From Solimonas flava DSM 18980 (lineage in GTDB: Bacteria; Pseudomonadota; Gammaproteobacteria; Nevskiales; Nevskiaceae): a DNA stretch of 64,000 nucleotides. The notes beneath the pieces were generated by a model that saw nothing but the letters and a program-made list of their open reading frames with translations, made no database searches and had not been told where the DNA came from. Shown piece after piece: positions 25,733 through 33,788 of this stretch. Made by a program: the position numbers and the translations under genes. The stretch covers positions 52,357-116,356 of the forward strand of contig NZ_AUFV01000014.1 of the NCBI RefSeq assembly GCF_000426685.1. The letters are read 5' to 3'. Numbering within the stretch: position 1 is the stretch's first letter; each line of letters opens with the position of its first letter.

Positions 25733-26983
25733 TCAGGCGAACAGCCGGCCGGCGTAGACGCCGAGGCCGCGCGCGACGCTCGCGAACTTGTCGCCGTTGA
25801 CCAGCGCGCTCGACGGGAAGGCCGCGGCGATCGCCTCGCGCAGCGCGCGGACGCCGGTCGAGCCGCCGGTGAAGTAGATCGCGTCGATCGCCGCCGGCGC
25901 GACGCCGGCGCGGCGCGCGGTCTGCAGGCCGGCGTCGACGATGCGGGCGACGCCGGCGGCGATCGCGTCGCCGAGCCGCGCGGCGTCGAGCGGCGCGGCC
26001 AGCGCTGCGGCGATGAAGCCGAGATCGATCATCGTGTGGCCGCCGTCGGCGACCTCGACCTTGGCGTCTTCGACGAGGCCGGCGATGCGATGGCCCTCGC
26101 GCTCGCGCAGCACGCGCATCAGGCGCTCATGCAGCGCGGCGTCGGCGAAGAACGGCCGCAGCGTCTGCGCCTCGGACAAGGCGCGCGGCGTGTAGAGGAA
26201 GTTGATGCGGTGCCAGGTCGCCAGTTCGAAGTAGACGTGCGAGGGCACCGGCTTGCCGCTGGCGGCGACGTGGCCGAGGCCGAGCACCGGCATCACGCTG
26301 GCGAGGCTCAGCTGCTGGTCGAAGTCGGTGCCGGCGATGTGCACGCCGCCGCTGGCGAGCACGTCGGCGCTGCGCTCGTCGCGCTGCGCCCGCGCCGGGC
26401 CGAGGCGGACCAGCGAGAAATCCGAGGTGCCGCCGCCGATGTCGGCGACCAGCACCAGCGCCTCGCGATCGAGGGCGCGCTCGTAGTCCATCGCCGCGGC
26501 GATCGGCTCGTACTGGAAGTGCACCTCGCCGAAGCCGGCCTCGCGCGCGATCTCGGCGAGCGTGCTTTCGGCGAGACGGTCGCGTTCGGCGTTGTCGTCG
26601 ACGAAGTGCACCGGCCGGCCGAGCACCAGCCGCTCCGGCGCCGCTTCGCTCTCGGCCTGCGCGGCGTCGCGCAGGTGGCGCAGGAAGCCGGCGATGATCT
26701 CGCGGTAGGCGACCGCCTTGCCGTTGATCTGCGTCGTCTCGTCGAGCAGTTCGCTGCCGAGCAGGCTCTTCAGCGAGCGCATCAGGCGGCCGGCGTAGCC
26801 GGCCTGGTACTCGTGGATCGCCTGGCGGCCGAACGCCGTGTGGCGCTCGTCGGCGTTGTAGAACACCGCGGTCGGCATCGTCTCGCGGCCCTGTTCGAGC
26901 GCGACCAGCTGGCCGTGCGGGCCGCTGCCGACGCAGACGGCGGAGTTGGAAGTGCCGAAGTCGATCGCGGTGTAGGCGCGCAT
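25733..26983 (-). CDS. Hsp70-family chaperone-like protein (YegD type)
   Basis: A 416-aa Hsp70-like ATPase without the C-terminal substrate domain and lid. N-terminal phosphate motif AIDFGTSNSAVCVG, then GRPVHFVDD, VADIGGGTSDFSLVRLG and a final adenosine motif IYFTGGSTGVRALREAI. This fits the YegD branch of Hsp70-like proteins, whose E. coli member is about 450 aa and has no established client. ATG 26983 (MRAYTAIDF). Cytoplasmic. It is divergent from a small secreted membrane protein at 27089. No J-domain or GrpE neighbour is present. Confidence 0.88.
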   Translation of the reverse strand: MRAYTAIDFGTSNSAVCVGSGPHGQLVALEQGRETMPTAVFYNADERHTAFGRQAIHEYQAGYAGRLMRSLKSLLGSELLDETTQINGKAVAYREIIAGFLRHLRDAAQAESEAAPERLVLGRPVHFVDDNAERDRLAESTLAEIAREAGFGEVHFQYEPIAAAMDYERALDREALVLVADIGGGTSDFSLVRLGPARAQRDERSADVLASGGVHIAGTDFDQQLSLASVMPVLGLGHVAASGKPVPSHVYFELATWHRINFLYTPRALSEAQTLRPFFADAALHERLMRVLREREGHRIAGLVEDAKVEVADGGHTMIDLGFIAAALAAPLDAARLGDAIAAGVARIVDAGLQTARRAGVAPAAIDAIYFTGGSTGVRALREAIAAAFPSSALVNGDKFASVARGLGVYAGRLFA

Positions 26984-27088
26984 GGGCAAAAGAGAGCGCG
27001 CGGGGCGCGGCGGCGAAAATGGGGGCGCGAGTCTACTGGCTCGCGCGGCGGGCACAAGAGGCCCGGGCTGCGAGGCATAATGTGGCGC

Positions 27089-27466
27089 ATGTCGATTCGT
27101 ACGCTGTTCCTGTCGCTGGGGCTGTTGCTGTCGTCCGCCGCCTGGTGTGCCGATCCGCCGCCCGCCGCGCCTGCCGCGCCGGCACCGGCACCGGCGGCCG
27201 AGCCCGCACCGGCGCCGCAACCGGTATTCCCGCGCCTGATGAGCGAACGCGAGGCCGCGCAGCCGCCGGCGGCGCCGGCGCGGGTCGATGAATCCGCGGC
27301 GCTGCGCGAGCGCGTGCTGGCCGCGGCGCGCTCGCTGCGCAACATGGGCATGCTGACGCTGTCGGCGGTGCTCGGCCTGTTCGGCTCGGCGCTGGCCGGC
27401 GTGCTGATCGCGCTCGCCGTGCACCTGACGCGCGAACGGCGCGCCGCCCGCAAGGCTGCCGGCTGA
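27089..27466 (+). CDS. Small Pro/Ala-rich single-pass membrane protein
   Basis: A 125-aa protein I do not recognise. A cleavable signal peptide (RTLFLSLGLLLSSAAWCA, cut before DPPPA) leads into a proline- and alanine-rich linker (about 21-48), a short charged helix (ESAALRERVLAAARSL), and one C-terminal membrane segment (about 88-111) followed by a basic end (RERRAARKAAG). This suggests a periplasm-facing linker anchored by the C-terminus. ATG 27089; an in-frame ATG at 27080 would add MWR. It precedes the FadD-like gene on the same strand by about 170 bases and may not be cotranscribed. Coding is supported by the signal peptide and codon bias. Confidence 0.6.
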   Translation: MSIRTLFLSLGLLLSSAAWCADPPPAAPAAPAPAPAAEPAPAPQPVFPRLMSEREAAQPPAAPARVDESAALRERVLAAARSLRNMGMLTLSAVLGLFGSALAGVLIALAVHLTRERRAARKAAG

Positions 27467-27635
27467 ACGGCGCGCGGCGGAAAACCCGTATGGCCCGACG
27501 GGGCGTGCCGCGCCACACTGGCGGCGATCCCGGCGCCGCGGCGGATATCCGCTCCTTCGACGAGGCGCCGTGCGCGATGCCGCCCCGGCCGCTCGCCCGG
27601 ACGCGCGGCGCGCGCGCCATTTCCCTGGAGTCCGC

Positions 27636-29447
27636 ATGAACGATGCAAGCATTTCCGCGCCGGCCGTCAGCGCCGGCACGCTGTCCGCCCTGTTCGCGGC
27701 GCGCGTCGCGGCGACGCCGGACGCGCCGGCTTATCGGCAGTTCGACGCTGCGCGCGGGCAGTGGCAGGCGCTGAGCTGGTCGACGATGGCGGCGCGCGTC
27801 GACGGCTGGCGCCGCGCGCTCGGCGGCCTGCAGCTGGCGGCCGGCGCGCGCGTCGCGATCCTGCTGCCGAACGGTCTCGATGCGGTCGCCGTCGACCAGG
27901 CCTGTCTGGCCTGCGGCTACGTGCCGGTGCCGATGCACGCGATCGACAATCCGGCGAGCATCGCCTACATCCTCGGCGACAGCGATGCGTCGGCGCTGAT
28001 CGTCGCCAGCGCCGCGCAATGGGCGGCGATCGCCGCCGCCGGCGGGGCGACACCGCAGCTGCGCCAGGTCGTGCTCGCCGGCGCCGATGAGACCGTGCCG
28101 GACGGCGCCGCGGTGCCGGTCACGCGCGCCGCCGACTGGCTGACGGCGGCTGCCGCGCTGCCGCTGCCGCCGTCGCCGGCGCAGCCCGACGATCTGGCGG
28201 CGATCGTCTACACCTCCGGCACCACCGGGCGGCCGAAGGGCGTGATGCTGACGCACCGCAACGTGCTGTCGAACGTCGAGGCGGTGATGGCGCATTTCCG
28301 CGTTGAGGCCGGCGATGTGTTCCTGTCGATCCTGCCGCTGTCGCACACCTTCGAGCGCACGATCGGCTATTACCTGCCGGTCGCCGCCGGCGCCGAAGTG
28401 GTCTACGTACGTTCGATCGCCAAGATCGCCGAGGACCTGAGGACCGTGCGGCCGACGATCGTCGTCGCCGTGCCGCGCATCTACGAGCGTCTCTACGCCG
28501 CGGTGCAGGACGCGCAGTCGCGCTCGAGCGCGCTGGCGCGCTGGCTGTTCGCGCGCACCGAGGCGGTCGGCTGGCGTCGGCATGCGCCGAACACGAGCGG
28601 TGCCGCGCGGCGCGCGCTCGACGCGGCGCTGTGGCCGCTGCTCGACCGTCTGGTGGCGCGCCGGCTGCGCGCCGTGCTCGGCGGCCGCGTGCGCATCGCC
28701 GTCAGCGGCGGCGCGCCGCTGGCGCCGGCCGTCGAGCACTGCTTTGTCGGCATGGGCGTGCCGCTGCGCCAGGGTTACGGCATGACCGAGAGCAGCCCGG
28801 TGGTCGCCGCGAACACGGTCGACGACTACCGGCCGGGCACGGTCGGCCGGCCGCTGGCCGGCGTCGAGGTCCGCCTCGGCGAGCGCGACGAGCTGCAGGT
28901 GCGCGGTCCGAACGTGATGCGCGGCTATTGGAAGCGGCCGGAGGACACGCAGCGCACGCTGCTCGACGGCGGCTGGCTGCGCACCGGCGATCAGGCGGCG
29001 CTCGAGGACGGCCGCGTGCGCATCGTCGGCCGCATCAAGGAAATCATCGTCACCTCGACCGGCGAGAAGATCGCGCCCGGCGATCTGGAGACGGCGATCA
29101 TCGCCGACCCGCTGTTCGAGCAGGCTTTCGTGATCGGCGACAACCGTCCGTTCATCGCCGCGTTCGTGGTGCTCGAGCCGGGTCGCTGGCAGGCGCTCGC
29201 CGCCGAGCTCGGCGTGCCGGCCGACGCGAGCGGGCTGGCGTCGAAGGCGGCACGCGACGCGGCGCTGCAGCGCATTCACGCGGCGACCACGTCGTTCCCG
29301 CGCTACGCGATGCCGCGCCAGGTGCGTCTGACGCTCGACAAGTGGACGATCGAGAACGGCCTGATGACGCCGACGCTCAAGCTCAAGCGCAACGCGCTCG
29401 AGGCGCGGCTGGCCGACGCGATCGCCGACGTTTACCGCGCCGGCTGA
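27636..29447 (+). CDS. Long-chain fatty acid-CoA ligase (FACL/FadD15-like)
   Basis: A 603-aa AMP-forming ligase, the longer FACL type. P-loop YTSGTTGRPKGV; LPLSHTFERTIGYY; VPRIYERLYAAV; SGGAPLAPAVEHCF; QGYGMTESSPVV; GWLRTGDQAALEDGR; GRIKEIIVTSTGEKIAP. The catalytic lysine region falls in the last 30 residues (TPTLKLKRNALEARL). The SHTFERT form is typical of long-chain fatty-acyl-CoA synthetases. ATG 27636 has CTGGAG. The neighbour on the far side is a convergent ferritin/VIT1 gene. Together with the ligase at 23288 it suggests active fatty-acid use. Confidence 0.92.
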   Translation: MNDASISAPAVSAGTLSALFAARVAATPDAPAYRQFDAARGQWQALSWSTMAARVDGWRRALGGLQLAAGARVAILLPNGLDAVAVDQACLACGYVPVPMHAIDNPASIAYILGDSDASALIVASAAQWAAIAAAGGATPQLRQVVLAGADETVPDGAAVPVTRAADWLTAAAALPLPPSPAQPDDLAAIVYTSGTTGRPKGVMLTHRNVLSNVEAVMAHFRVEAGDVFLSILPLSHTFERTIGYYLPVAAGAEVVYVRSIAKIAEDLRTVRPTIVVAVPRIYERLYAAVQDAQSRSSALARWLFARTEAVGWRRHAPNTSGAARRALDAALWPLLDRLVARRLRAVLGGRVRIAVSGGAPLAPAVEHCFVGMGVPLRQGYGMTESSPVVAANTVDDYRPGTVGRPLAGVEVRLGERDELQVRGPNVMRGYWKRPEDTQRTLLDGGWLRTGDQAALEDGRVRIVGRIKEIIVTSTGEKIAPGDLETAIIADPLFEQAFVIGDNRPFIAAFVVLEPGRWQALAAELGVPADASGLASKAARDAALQRIHAATTSFPRYAMPRQVRLTLDKWTIENGLMTPTLKLKRNALEARLADAIADVYRAG

Positions 29448-29456
29448 GCGCGCGCC

Positions 29457-30584
29457 TCAGCTCACCGACACGCCGAACAGCATGCCGGCGCCGTAGGTCA
29501 CGGCCGCCGCCGCACAGCCGATCAGCACCTGGCGCAGCGCCGAGTACAGCGGCGTGCGGCCGCTGAACAGCGAAGTGACGAAGCCGATGGCGGCGAGCGC
29601 GACGGCGCTCAACGCGATGCTGATACCGATCGCCGTCGCGCCGCCGCTCCACAGGAACGGCAGCACCGGGCAGATCGCGCCGGCCGCGAACAGCGCGAAC
29701 GAGGTGATCGCCGCACGCCACGGATTGCCGCCGCGCTCGGCGGGATCGATGCCGAGTTCCTCGCGCGCCAGCGTGTCGAGCGCGACGGTCTTGTCGCGCA
29801 TCAGCTCGGCGGCGATGCGCTGGGCGTCGGCGCGGTCGATGCCCTTGGCCTGGAAGATCAGCGCCAGTTCCTTCTGCTCGGCCTCCGGCGTCTGTTCGAT
29901 TTCCTCGCGCTCGCGCGCGATCTGCGTCTCGGCGAGTTCGCGCGCGTTGGTCACCGACAGCCATTCGCCGAGCGCCATCGAGCAGGCGCCGGCGGCGAGT
30001 CCGGCGAGGCCGGTCAGCAGAATCTCGCGGCCGCCGGTGCCGGCGCCGGCGACGCCCATCACCAGACAGAAGTTCGAGACCAGACCGTCGTTGGCGCCGA
30101 GCACGGCGGCGCGCAAATCGTTGCCGGAACCGCCGCGATGCCAGGGCTCGGCGCGCGCGATCTCGCTGCCGGCGATGCCCTTGCCGCCGGCGCCGGCGGC
30201 CGCGGCCTGGACCACGGCGGCATGGCCGCGTTCCTCGCTCGACAGCGCCGCGGCGTCGGCCTGGCCGGCGTATTTGTCGCGGTCGGCGAACTCGGCGGCG
30301 GCGATCGACGGCAGCACGAAGCGCGGTCCGAAGCGGCGCGCGAGGCGCGTGAGCAGGCGCGTGCGCAGGCTCGGCGCATAGGCCGGATCCTTGATGCCGA
30401 GCGCGGCGAGCTTGGCGTGCCAGACCTGGGCGTGTTCGGCCTCGGCCTGCGACAGCTGGGTGAACAGATCCTTGCGCACCGGATCGGATTCGGCGGCGGC
30501 CAGCGCCGCGTACAGGCTCGCGCCGTCGCGCTCGTCCTGAAGATTGCGCCGGTACCGTTCGACCTCGCTGTCGCTCACGCACAT
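29457..30584 (-). CDS. Ferritin-like/VIT1 fusion iron transporter (MbfA-type)
   Basis: A 375-aa fusion. Residues about 1-140 form a ferritin-like (rubrerythrin-related) domain (RYRRNLQDERDGASLYAAL, EAEHAQVWHAKLAAL) with EXXH-type metal ligands; about 160-375 form a CCC1/VIT1 membrane domain (LRAAVLGANDGLVSNFCLVM, MALGEWLSVTNARELAE) with five predicted membrane spans. MbfA in Rhizobiales has this design and exports iron. ATG 30584 has GGGAG. It is divergent from DusC (149 bases) and convergent with the FadD-like gene. Iron or manganese export is inferred. It could also be the VIT1 family with an unrelated N-terminal domain. Confidence 0.85.
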   Translation of the reverse strand: MCVSDSEVERYRRNLQDERDGASLYAALAAAESDPVRKDLFTQLSQAEAEHAQVWHAKLAALGIKDPAYAPSLRTRLLTRLARRFGPRFVLPSIAAAEFADRDKYAGQADAAALSSEERGHAAVVQAAAAGAGGKGIAGSEIARAEPWHRGGSGNDLRAAVLGANDGLVSNFCLVMGVAGAGTGGREILLTGLAGLAAGACSMALGEWLSVTNARELAETQIAREREEIEQTPEAEQKELALIFQAKGIDRADAQRIAAELMRDKTVALDTLAREELGIDPAERGGNPWRAAITSFALFAAGAICPVLPFLWSGGATAIGISIALSAVALAAIGFVTSLFSGRTPLYSALRQVLIGCAAAAVTYGAGMLFGVSVS

Positions 30585-30733
30585 GCTCCCGGGATGGTGG
30601 CCGCGGCGCCGGACGAGGGCCGCAGGCGGTGATGCCATAATGTCGCATGCCGATGCCTTCCGTCGCCTCTCCCGCTCTTCAGCCCTGCGCGCACGCGCGC
30701 GGCGGCCGCCTGCGTCACTGAGCGGGGCGCGCG

Positions 30734-31768
30734 ATGCAGCTGGCGCTGGCACCGATGGAAGGCTTCGTCGACGATCTGCTGCGCGACGTGCTGACGCGCG
30801 TCGGCGGCATCGACTGGTGCGTCAGCGAATTCATCCGTGTCAACGACCGCCGCCTGCCGGCCTCGGTGTTCCGCCGCTATGCGCCGGAACTCGCGCACGG
30901 CGCGCGCACGCCGGCCGGTACGCCGATGCGCGTACAGCTGCTCGGCTCCGATCCGGCCTGCCTGGCCGACAACGCGGCGTTGGCATGCGCGCTCGGCGCG
31001 CCGGTCATCGATCTGAACTTCGGCTGCCCGGCCAAGACCGTCAACCGCTCGCGCGGCGGCGCGGTGCTGCTCAAGGAGCCGGAGCTGATGGGACGCATCG
31101 TCGGCGCCGTGCGCGCGGCGGTGCCGGCGGCGATTCCGGTGACGGCGAAGATGCGGCTCGGCTACGAGAACGCCGACGCCGCGCTCGACTGCGCGCGCGC
31201 GCTGGTCGACGGCGGCGTCGCGCAGATCGTCGTGCACGCGCGCACCAAGGTCGACGGTTACCGGCCGCCGGCGCACTGGGAATGGGTCGCGCGCGTTCGC
31301 GACTGCGTGCCGGCGGCGATCGACGTCTACGCCAACGGCGAGATCTGGTCGGTCGAGGACTGGCAGCGCTGCCGCGCGGCGAGCGGCGTCGAGCACTTCA
31401 TGCTCGGCCGCGGTCTGGTCGCGCGGCCGGATCTGGCGCGGCAGATCGCCGAAGCGCGCGCCGGCCGCGTGCCGCAGCCCATGGCCTGGAGCGAGGTGCT
31501 GGCGCTGCTGCAGGACTTCTGGCAGCAGCTGCGTCACCGCGCGCCGCCGCGCTTCGCGGCCGGACGGCTCAAGCAATGGCTGGTCTGGCTGGCGCGCGGC
31601 TATCCGGCCGCCGATGCGCTGTGGCAGCGCGTGCGCGCCGAAGCGGACTGCCGCGCGCTCGACGCCCTGCTCGGCGTCAGTCTGGATCGCCCGCAGCGGC
31701 CGGCGCCGACGGCGCAACGGCATGCGCTGCCGCCCACACCAGCTTCTGCGCTCGACGCAGCCGCTTGA
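30734..31768 (+). CDS. dusC: tRNA-dihydrouridine(16) synthase DusC
   Basis: FMN-dependent reduction of uridine 16 in tRNA. 344 aa, a little longer than E. coli DusC (315). N-terminal [18 protein letters not shown], active-site [18 protein letters not shown] with the catalytic Cys, [20 protein letters not shown] and [13 protein letters not shown]. The [12 protein letters not shown] form and the missing DusB/DusA features favour DusC. ATG 30734 ([11 protein letters not shown]). The last 92 bases overlap the GIY-YIG gene on the other strand, which reads into the DusC C-terminal extension (after about residue 313); that extension carries little conservation. Confidence 0.92.
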   Translation: MQLALAPMEGFVDDLLRDVLTRVGGIDWCVSEFIRVNDRRLPASVFRRYAPELAHGARTPAGTPMRVQLLGSDPACLADNAALACALGAPVIDLNFGCPAKTVNRSRGGAVLLKEPELMGRIVGAVRAAVPAAIPVTAKMRLGYENADAALDCARALVDGGVAQIVVHARTKVDGYRPPAHWEWVARVRDCVPAAIDVYANGEIWSVEDWQRCRAASGVEHFMLGRGLVARPDLARQIAEARAGRVPQPMAWSEVLALLQDFWQQLRHRAPPRFAAGRLKQWLVWLARGYPAADALWQRVRAEADCRALDALLGVSLDRPQRPAPTAQRHALPPTPASALDAAA

Positions 31769-31988
31769 GCCGGTACTCGGCGCTCGACGCCTGCGCCCGT
31801 GAGGCATGCGCCTGCTGCGCGACGAGGCGCTGCGGCCGGTGCGCTCGCGTGTAACGGGCGCCGCGCCCGTCGAGGTGCTGCTGCAGGCGCCGCCGCGGAT
31901 CGGGGCTGATGCCGGCGTAGAGACTGCCATCCTCGCATTCGAGCAGGTACAGGAACCAGATGCGGTCGGTTTCGGCAGCGTCGGCCAT
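31677..31988 (-). CDS. GIY-YIG nuclease-domain protein
   Basis: A 103-aa single GIY-YIG domain of the YhbQ/UPF0213 type. The motif reads [21 protein letters not shown], a YLL..YAG variant of GIY-YIG, followed by [19 protein letters not shown] and the conserved Glu in [16 protein letters not shown] 31988 ([12 protein letters not shown]). Its 3' end (31677-31768) overlaps the DusC 3' end on the opposite strand by 92 bp, so one gene's C-terminus is under double coding. Members of the family act on DNA or are uncharacterised; no substrate is claimed. Confidence 0.88.
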   Translation of the reverse strand: MADAAETDRIWFLYLLECEDGSLYAGISPDPRRRLQQHLDGRGARYTRAHRPQRLVAQQAHASRAQASSAEYRLKRLRRAQKLVWAAAHAVAPSAPAAAGDPD

Positions 31989-32175
31989 GCGGGACGAAAG
32001 GGTGGGCAGCGCGCAGTATGCCGGCTGGCATCGTCCTGGGGGGAGAGTTTTCCTACGCGCGAATCGGATTTTCCGGCGTTGCCCGGTCGCCCGCGCGGCG
32101 TGCACGCTGGTCTGTCCGCGGCGGCGACCGCGCGTTCGTCTGTCACGGACGATCCATTACGACAGGAGAGCAGGC

Positions 32176-33246
32176 ATGGACGCTGGAAAACTCGTTGCAC
32201 GCAGTAGCGGCATCGCGCTGGCGCTGGCGCTCGCGGTCGGCAGCATCGACGGTCACGCCGGCCTGTTGAAGACGACGACCGGCACCGTGCTGCGCACGCT
32301 CGCCGATATCTCCGGTACCGTCACCAGCCCGATCGGCGATGTGCTGGTCGGCCTGACGCAGAACGCCGGCTCGCTGATCGCGCATACCGTCGTGCGCATC
32401 CAGGGACGCTACCTGCTGCTGACGCGCGGCACCTCGGCCTTCGACATGACCTTCACGCATGATGGCCAGATGCGGCGCGTGCTGGTCGTGCGCCCGCAGA
32501 ATCCGGTCGCCGGCGCGCCGATCCTGATGATGCTGCACGGCAACGGCGGCACCGCGGAGAACCAGTCCAATCTCAGCGAAGCGCCGGATCTGGTCGCCGC
32601 CAAGGGCGTCTGGGTGGTGCTGCCCGAAGCGCTCAACGGCACCTGGAACGACGATCCCGGCAACTCGATCGGCATCGACGACGTCGGCTTCCTGTCCGAC
32701 GTCGTCGACGTCATGACCGGCGTCTTTCAGGCCGATGCCTCGCGCATCTATGTCAGCGGCCTGTCGAACGGCGCGTTCATGAGCGAGCGTTTCGCCTGCG
32801 AGCGGTCCGATCTGGTCGCCGCCGCGGCGCTGATCTCCGGCACCATCAGCGGCGGCCTGATGAACGCCTGTGCGCCGGCGACGCCGCGGCCGATCATGTT
32901 CATGGATGGCACCGCCGATCCGATCGTGCCCTACGACGGCAGCCGCCTCGGCGTGCGCTCGGCACCGGACACGTTCAACTTCTGGCTCGGCCGTCTCAAC
33001 TGCAGCGCCTCGGCGACGCTGACCACGGCGCTGCCGGATTCGACCGCCGACGGCACGACCGTCAGCCTGGCGCGCAATACCGGCTGCGGCAGCGGCGGCG
33101 AAGTACGGCTCTACACCGTCCAGGGCGGCGGCCACGCCTGGCCGGGCGGCTGGCAGTACCTGCCGGTGCCGATCATCGGCACGACCAGCACCGACGTCGA
33201 TGCGACGACGGAGATCTGGAACTTCGCGAGCCTGTACCACCGCTGA
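32176..33246 (+). CDS. Secreted PHB depolymerase/LpqC-like esterase
   Basis: A 356-aa exported alpha/beta hydrolase of the poly(3-hydroxybutyrate) depolymerase/LpqC-like (esterase D2) group. Signal peptide about residues 1-28 (GIALALALAVGSIDGHA). Catalytic parts: HGNGGTAENQ oxyanion loop, VSGLSNGAFMSERFAC nucleophile Ser, Asp in FMDGTADPIVPYDG, His in GGGHAWPGG. ATG 32176 has GGAGAGCAGGC. About 45 extra residues (LLKTTTGTVLRTLADISG) lie between the signal and the catalytic core, longer than usual. Substrate could be polyhydroxyalkanoate oligomers, feruloyl or acetyl esters. It stands alone on the plus strand. Confidence 0.88.
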   Translation: MDAGKLVARSSGIALALALAVGSIDGHAGLLKTTTGTVLRTLADISGTVTSPIGDVLVGLTQNAGSLIAHTVVRIQGRYLLLTRGTSAFDMTFTHDGQMRRVLVVRPQNPVAGAPILMMLHGNGGTAENQSNLSEAPDLVAAKGVWVVLPEALNGTWNDDPGNSIGIDDVGFLSDVVDVMTGVFQADASRIYVSGLSNGAFMSERFACERSDLVAAAALISGTISGGLMNACAPATPRPIMFMDGTADPIVPYDGSRLGVRSAPDTFNFWLGRLNCSASATLTTALPDSTADGTTVSLARNTGCGSGGEVRLYTVQGGGHAWPGGWQYLPVPIIGTTSTDVDATTEIWNFASLYHR

Positions 33247-33301
33247 GTGCGGCGCCGCGCGGACTCGGCGCGTCATCGCAAGGCGCGCAGCGAGGAGGCT
33301 G

Positions 33302-33336
33302 CCCCGCCGCAGCGCCGGATCGGTGCTGCGGCGGGG
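33302..33336. terminator. Large hairpin between convergent esterase and marR genes
   Basis: CCCCGCCGCAGC (33302-33313) pairs perfectly with GCTGCGGCGGGG (33325-33336) around an 11-base loop. No T-run follows on either strand, so it may be a strong stem that stops or protects both convergent transcripts, not a classical terminator. Confidence 0.45.
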
Positions 33337-33362
33337 AATGCTCGGGTTGTCTTCAGCAGGCC

Positions 33363-33788
33363 TTAGCCTGCTCCGCCGACCCGTTCCAGGATTCGCAGCA
33401 GCTGGGCGAGATCCTCTGCCGGCAGGCTGGCCAGGCTGGGCGGCGGCTCGTCGGTGATCTTGCGCAGTGCGGCAACGCGCTTGCGCCCTTCGGCGGTGAG
33501 CGAGACGAGCTTGGAGCGGCGATCTTCCGGGTGCGCGCGGCGCTCCACGAGTCCGCGTTCCTCGAGGTCGTTGATGATCACCGTCGCGGCCGGCGCGTCG
33601 GTGCCCATCTCCCAGGCGAGATCGCGCAGGCTGCGATCCTGATCCTTCAAGCGCCGCAGGGCGCGCACGCGACTGAACGGCAGGCCGGTGGCTTCGGCGG
33701 CCTTGCGGCGCCAGTCGCCGCGCGACTCCATGACCAGCGCGACGAGAATCTGCCAGATGCGCTCGGCATCACGCTGTGCGGGTTTCAC
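33363..33788 (-). CDS. MarR-family transcriptional regulator
   Basis: A 141-aa winged-helix regulator of the MarR family. It starts with GTG 33788, preceded by a strong GGAGGAG, giving VKPAQRDAERIWQIL. The wing region reads DLAWEMGTDAPAATVIINDL and ERGLVERRAHPEDRRSKLV, with the typical D-R wing motif PEDRRSK. The GTG overlaps the stop of the DHA2 transporter (GTGA at 33785-33788), so the repressor is the second gene of the efflux operon and probably represses its own promoter, where a perfect palindrome lies over the -10 box at 35196-35210. Effector unknown. Confidence 0.9.
   Translation of the reverse strand: MKPAQRDAERIWQILVALVMESRGDWRRKAAEATGLPFSRVRALRRLKDQDRSLRDLAWEMGTDAPAATVIINDLEERGLVERRAHPEDRRSKLVSLTAEGRKRVAALRKITDEPPPSLASLPAEDLAQLLRILERVGGAG

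Noticed and set aside
33271..33336. Second copy of the 100-bp inverted-repeat element near 33271
   Set aside because: Only the first 13 bases (CGTCATCGCAAGG) match and no right arm is present, so I list only the hairpin.
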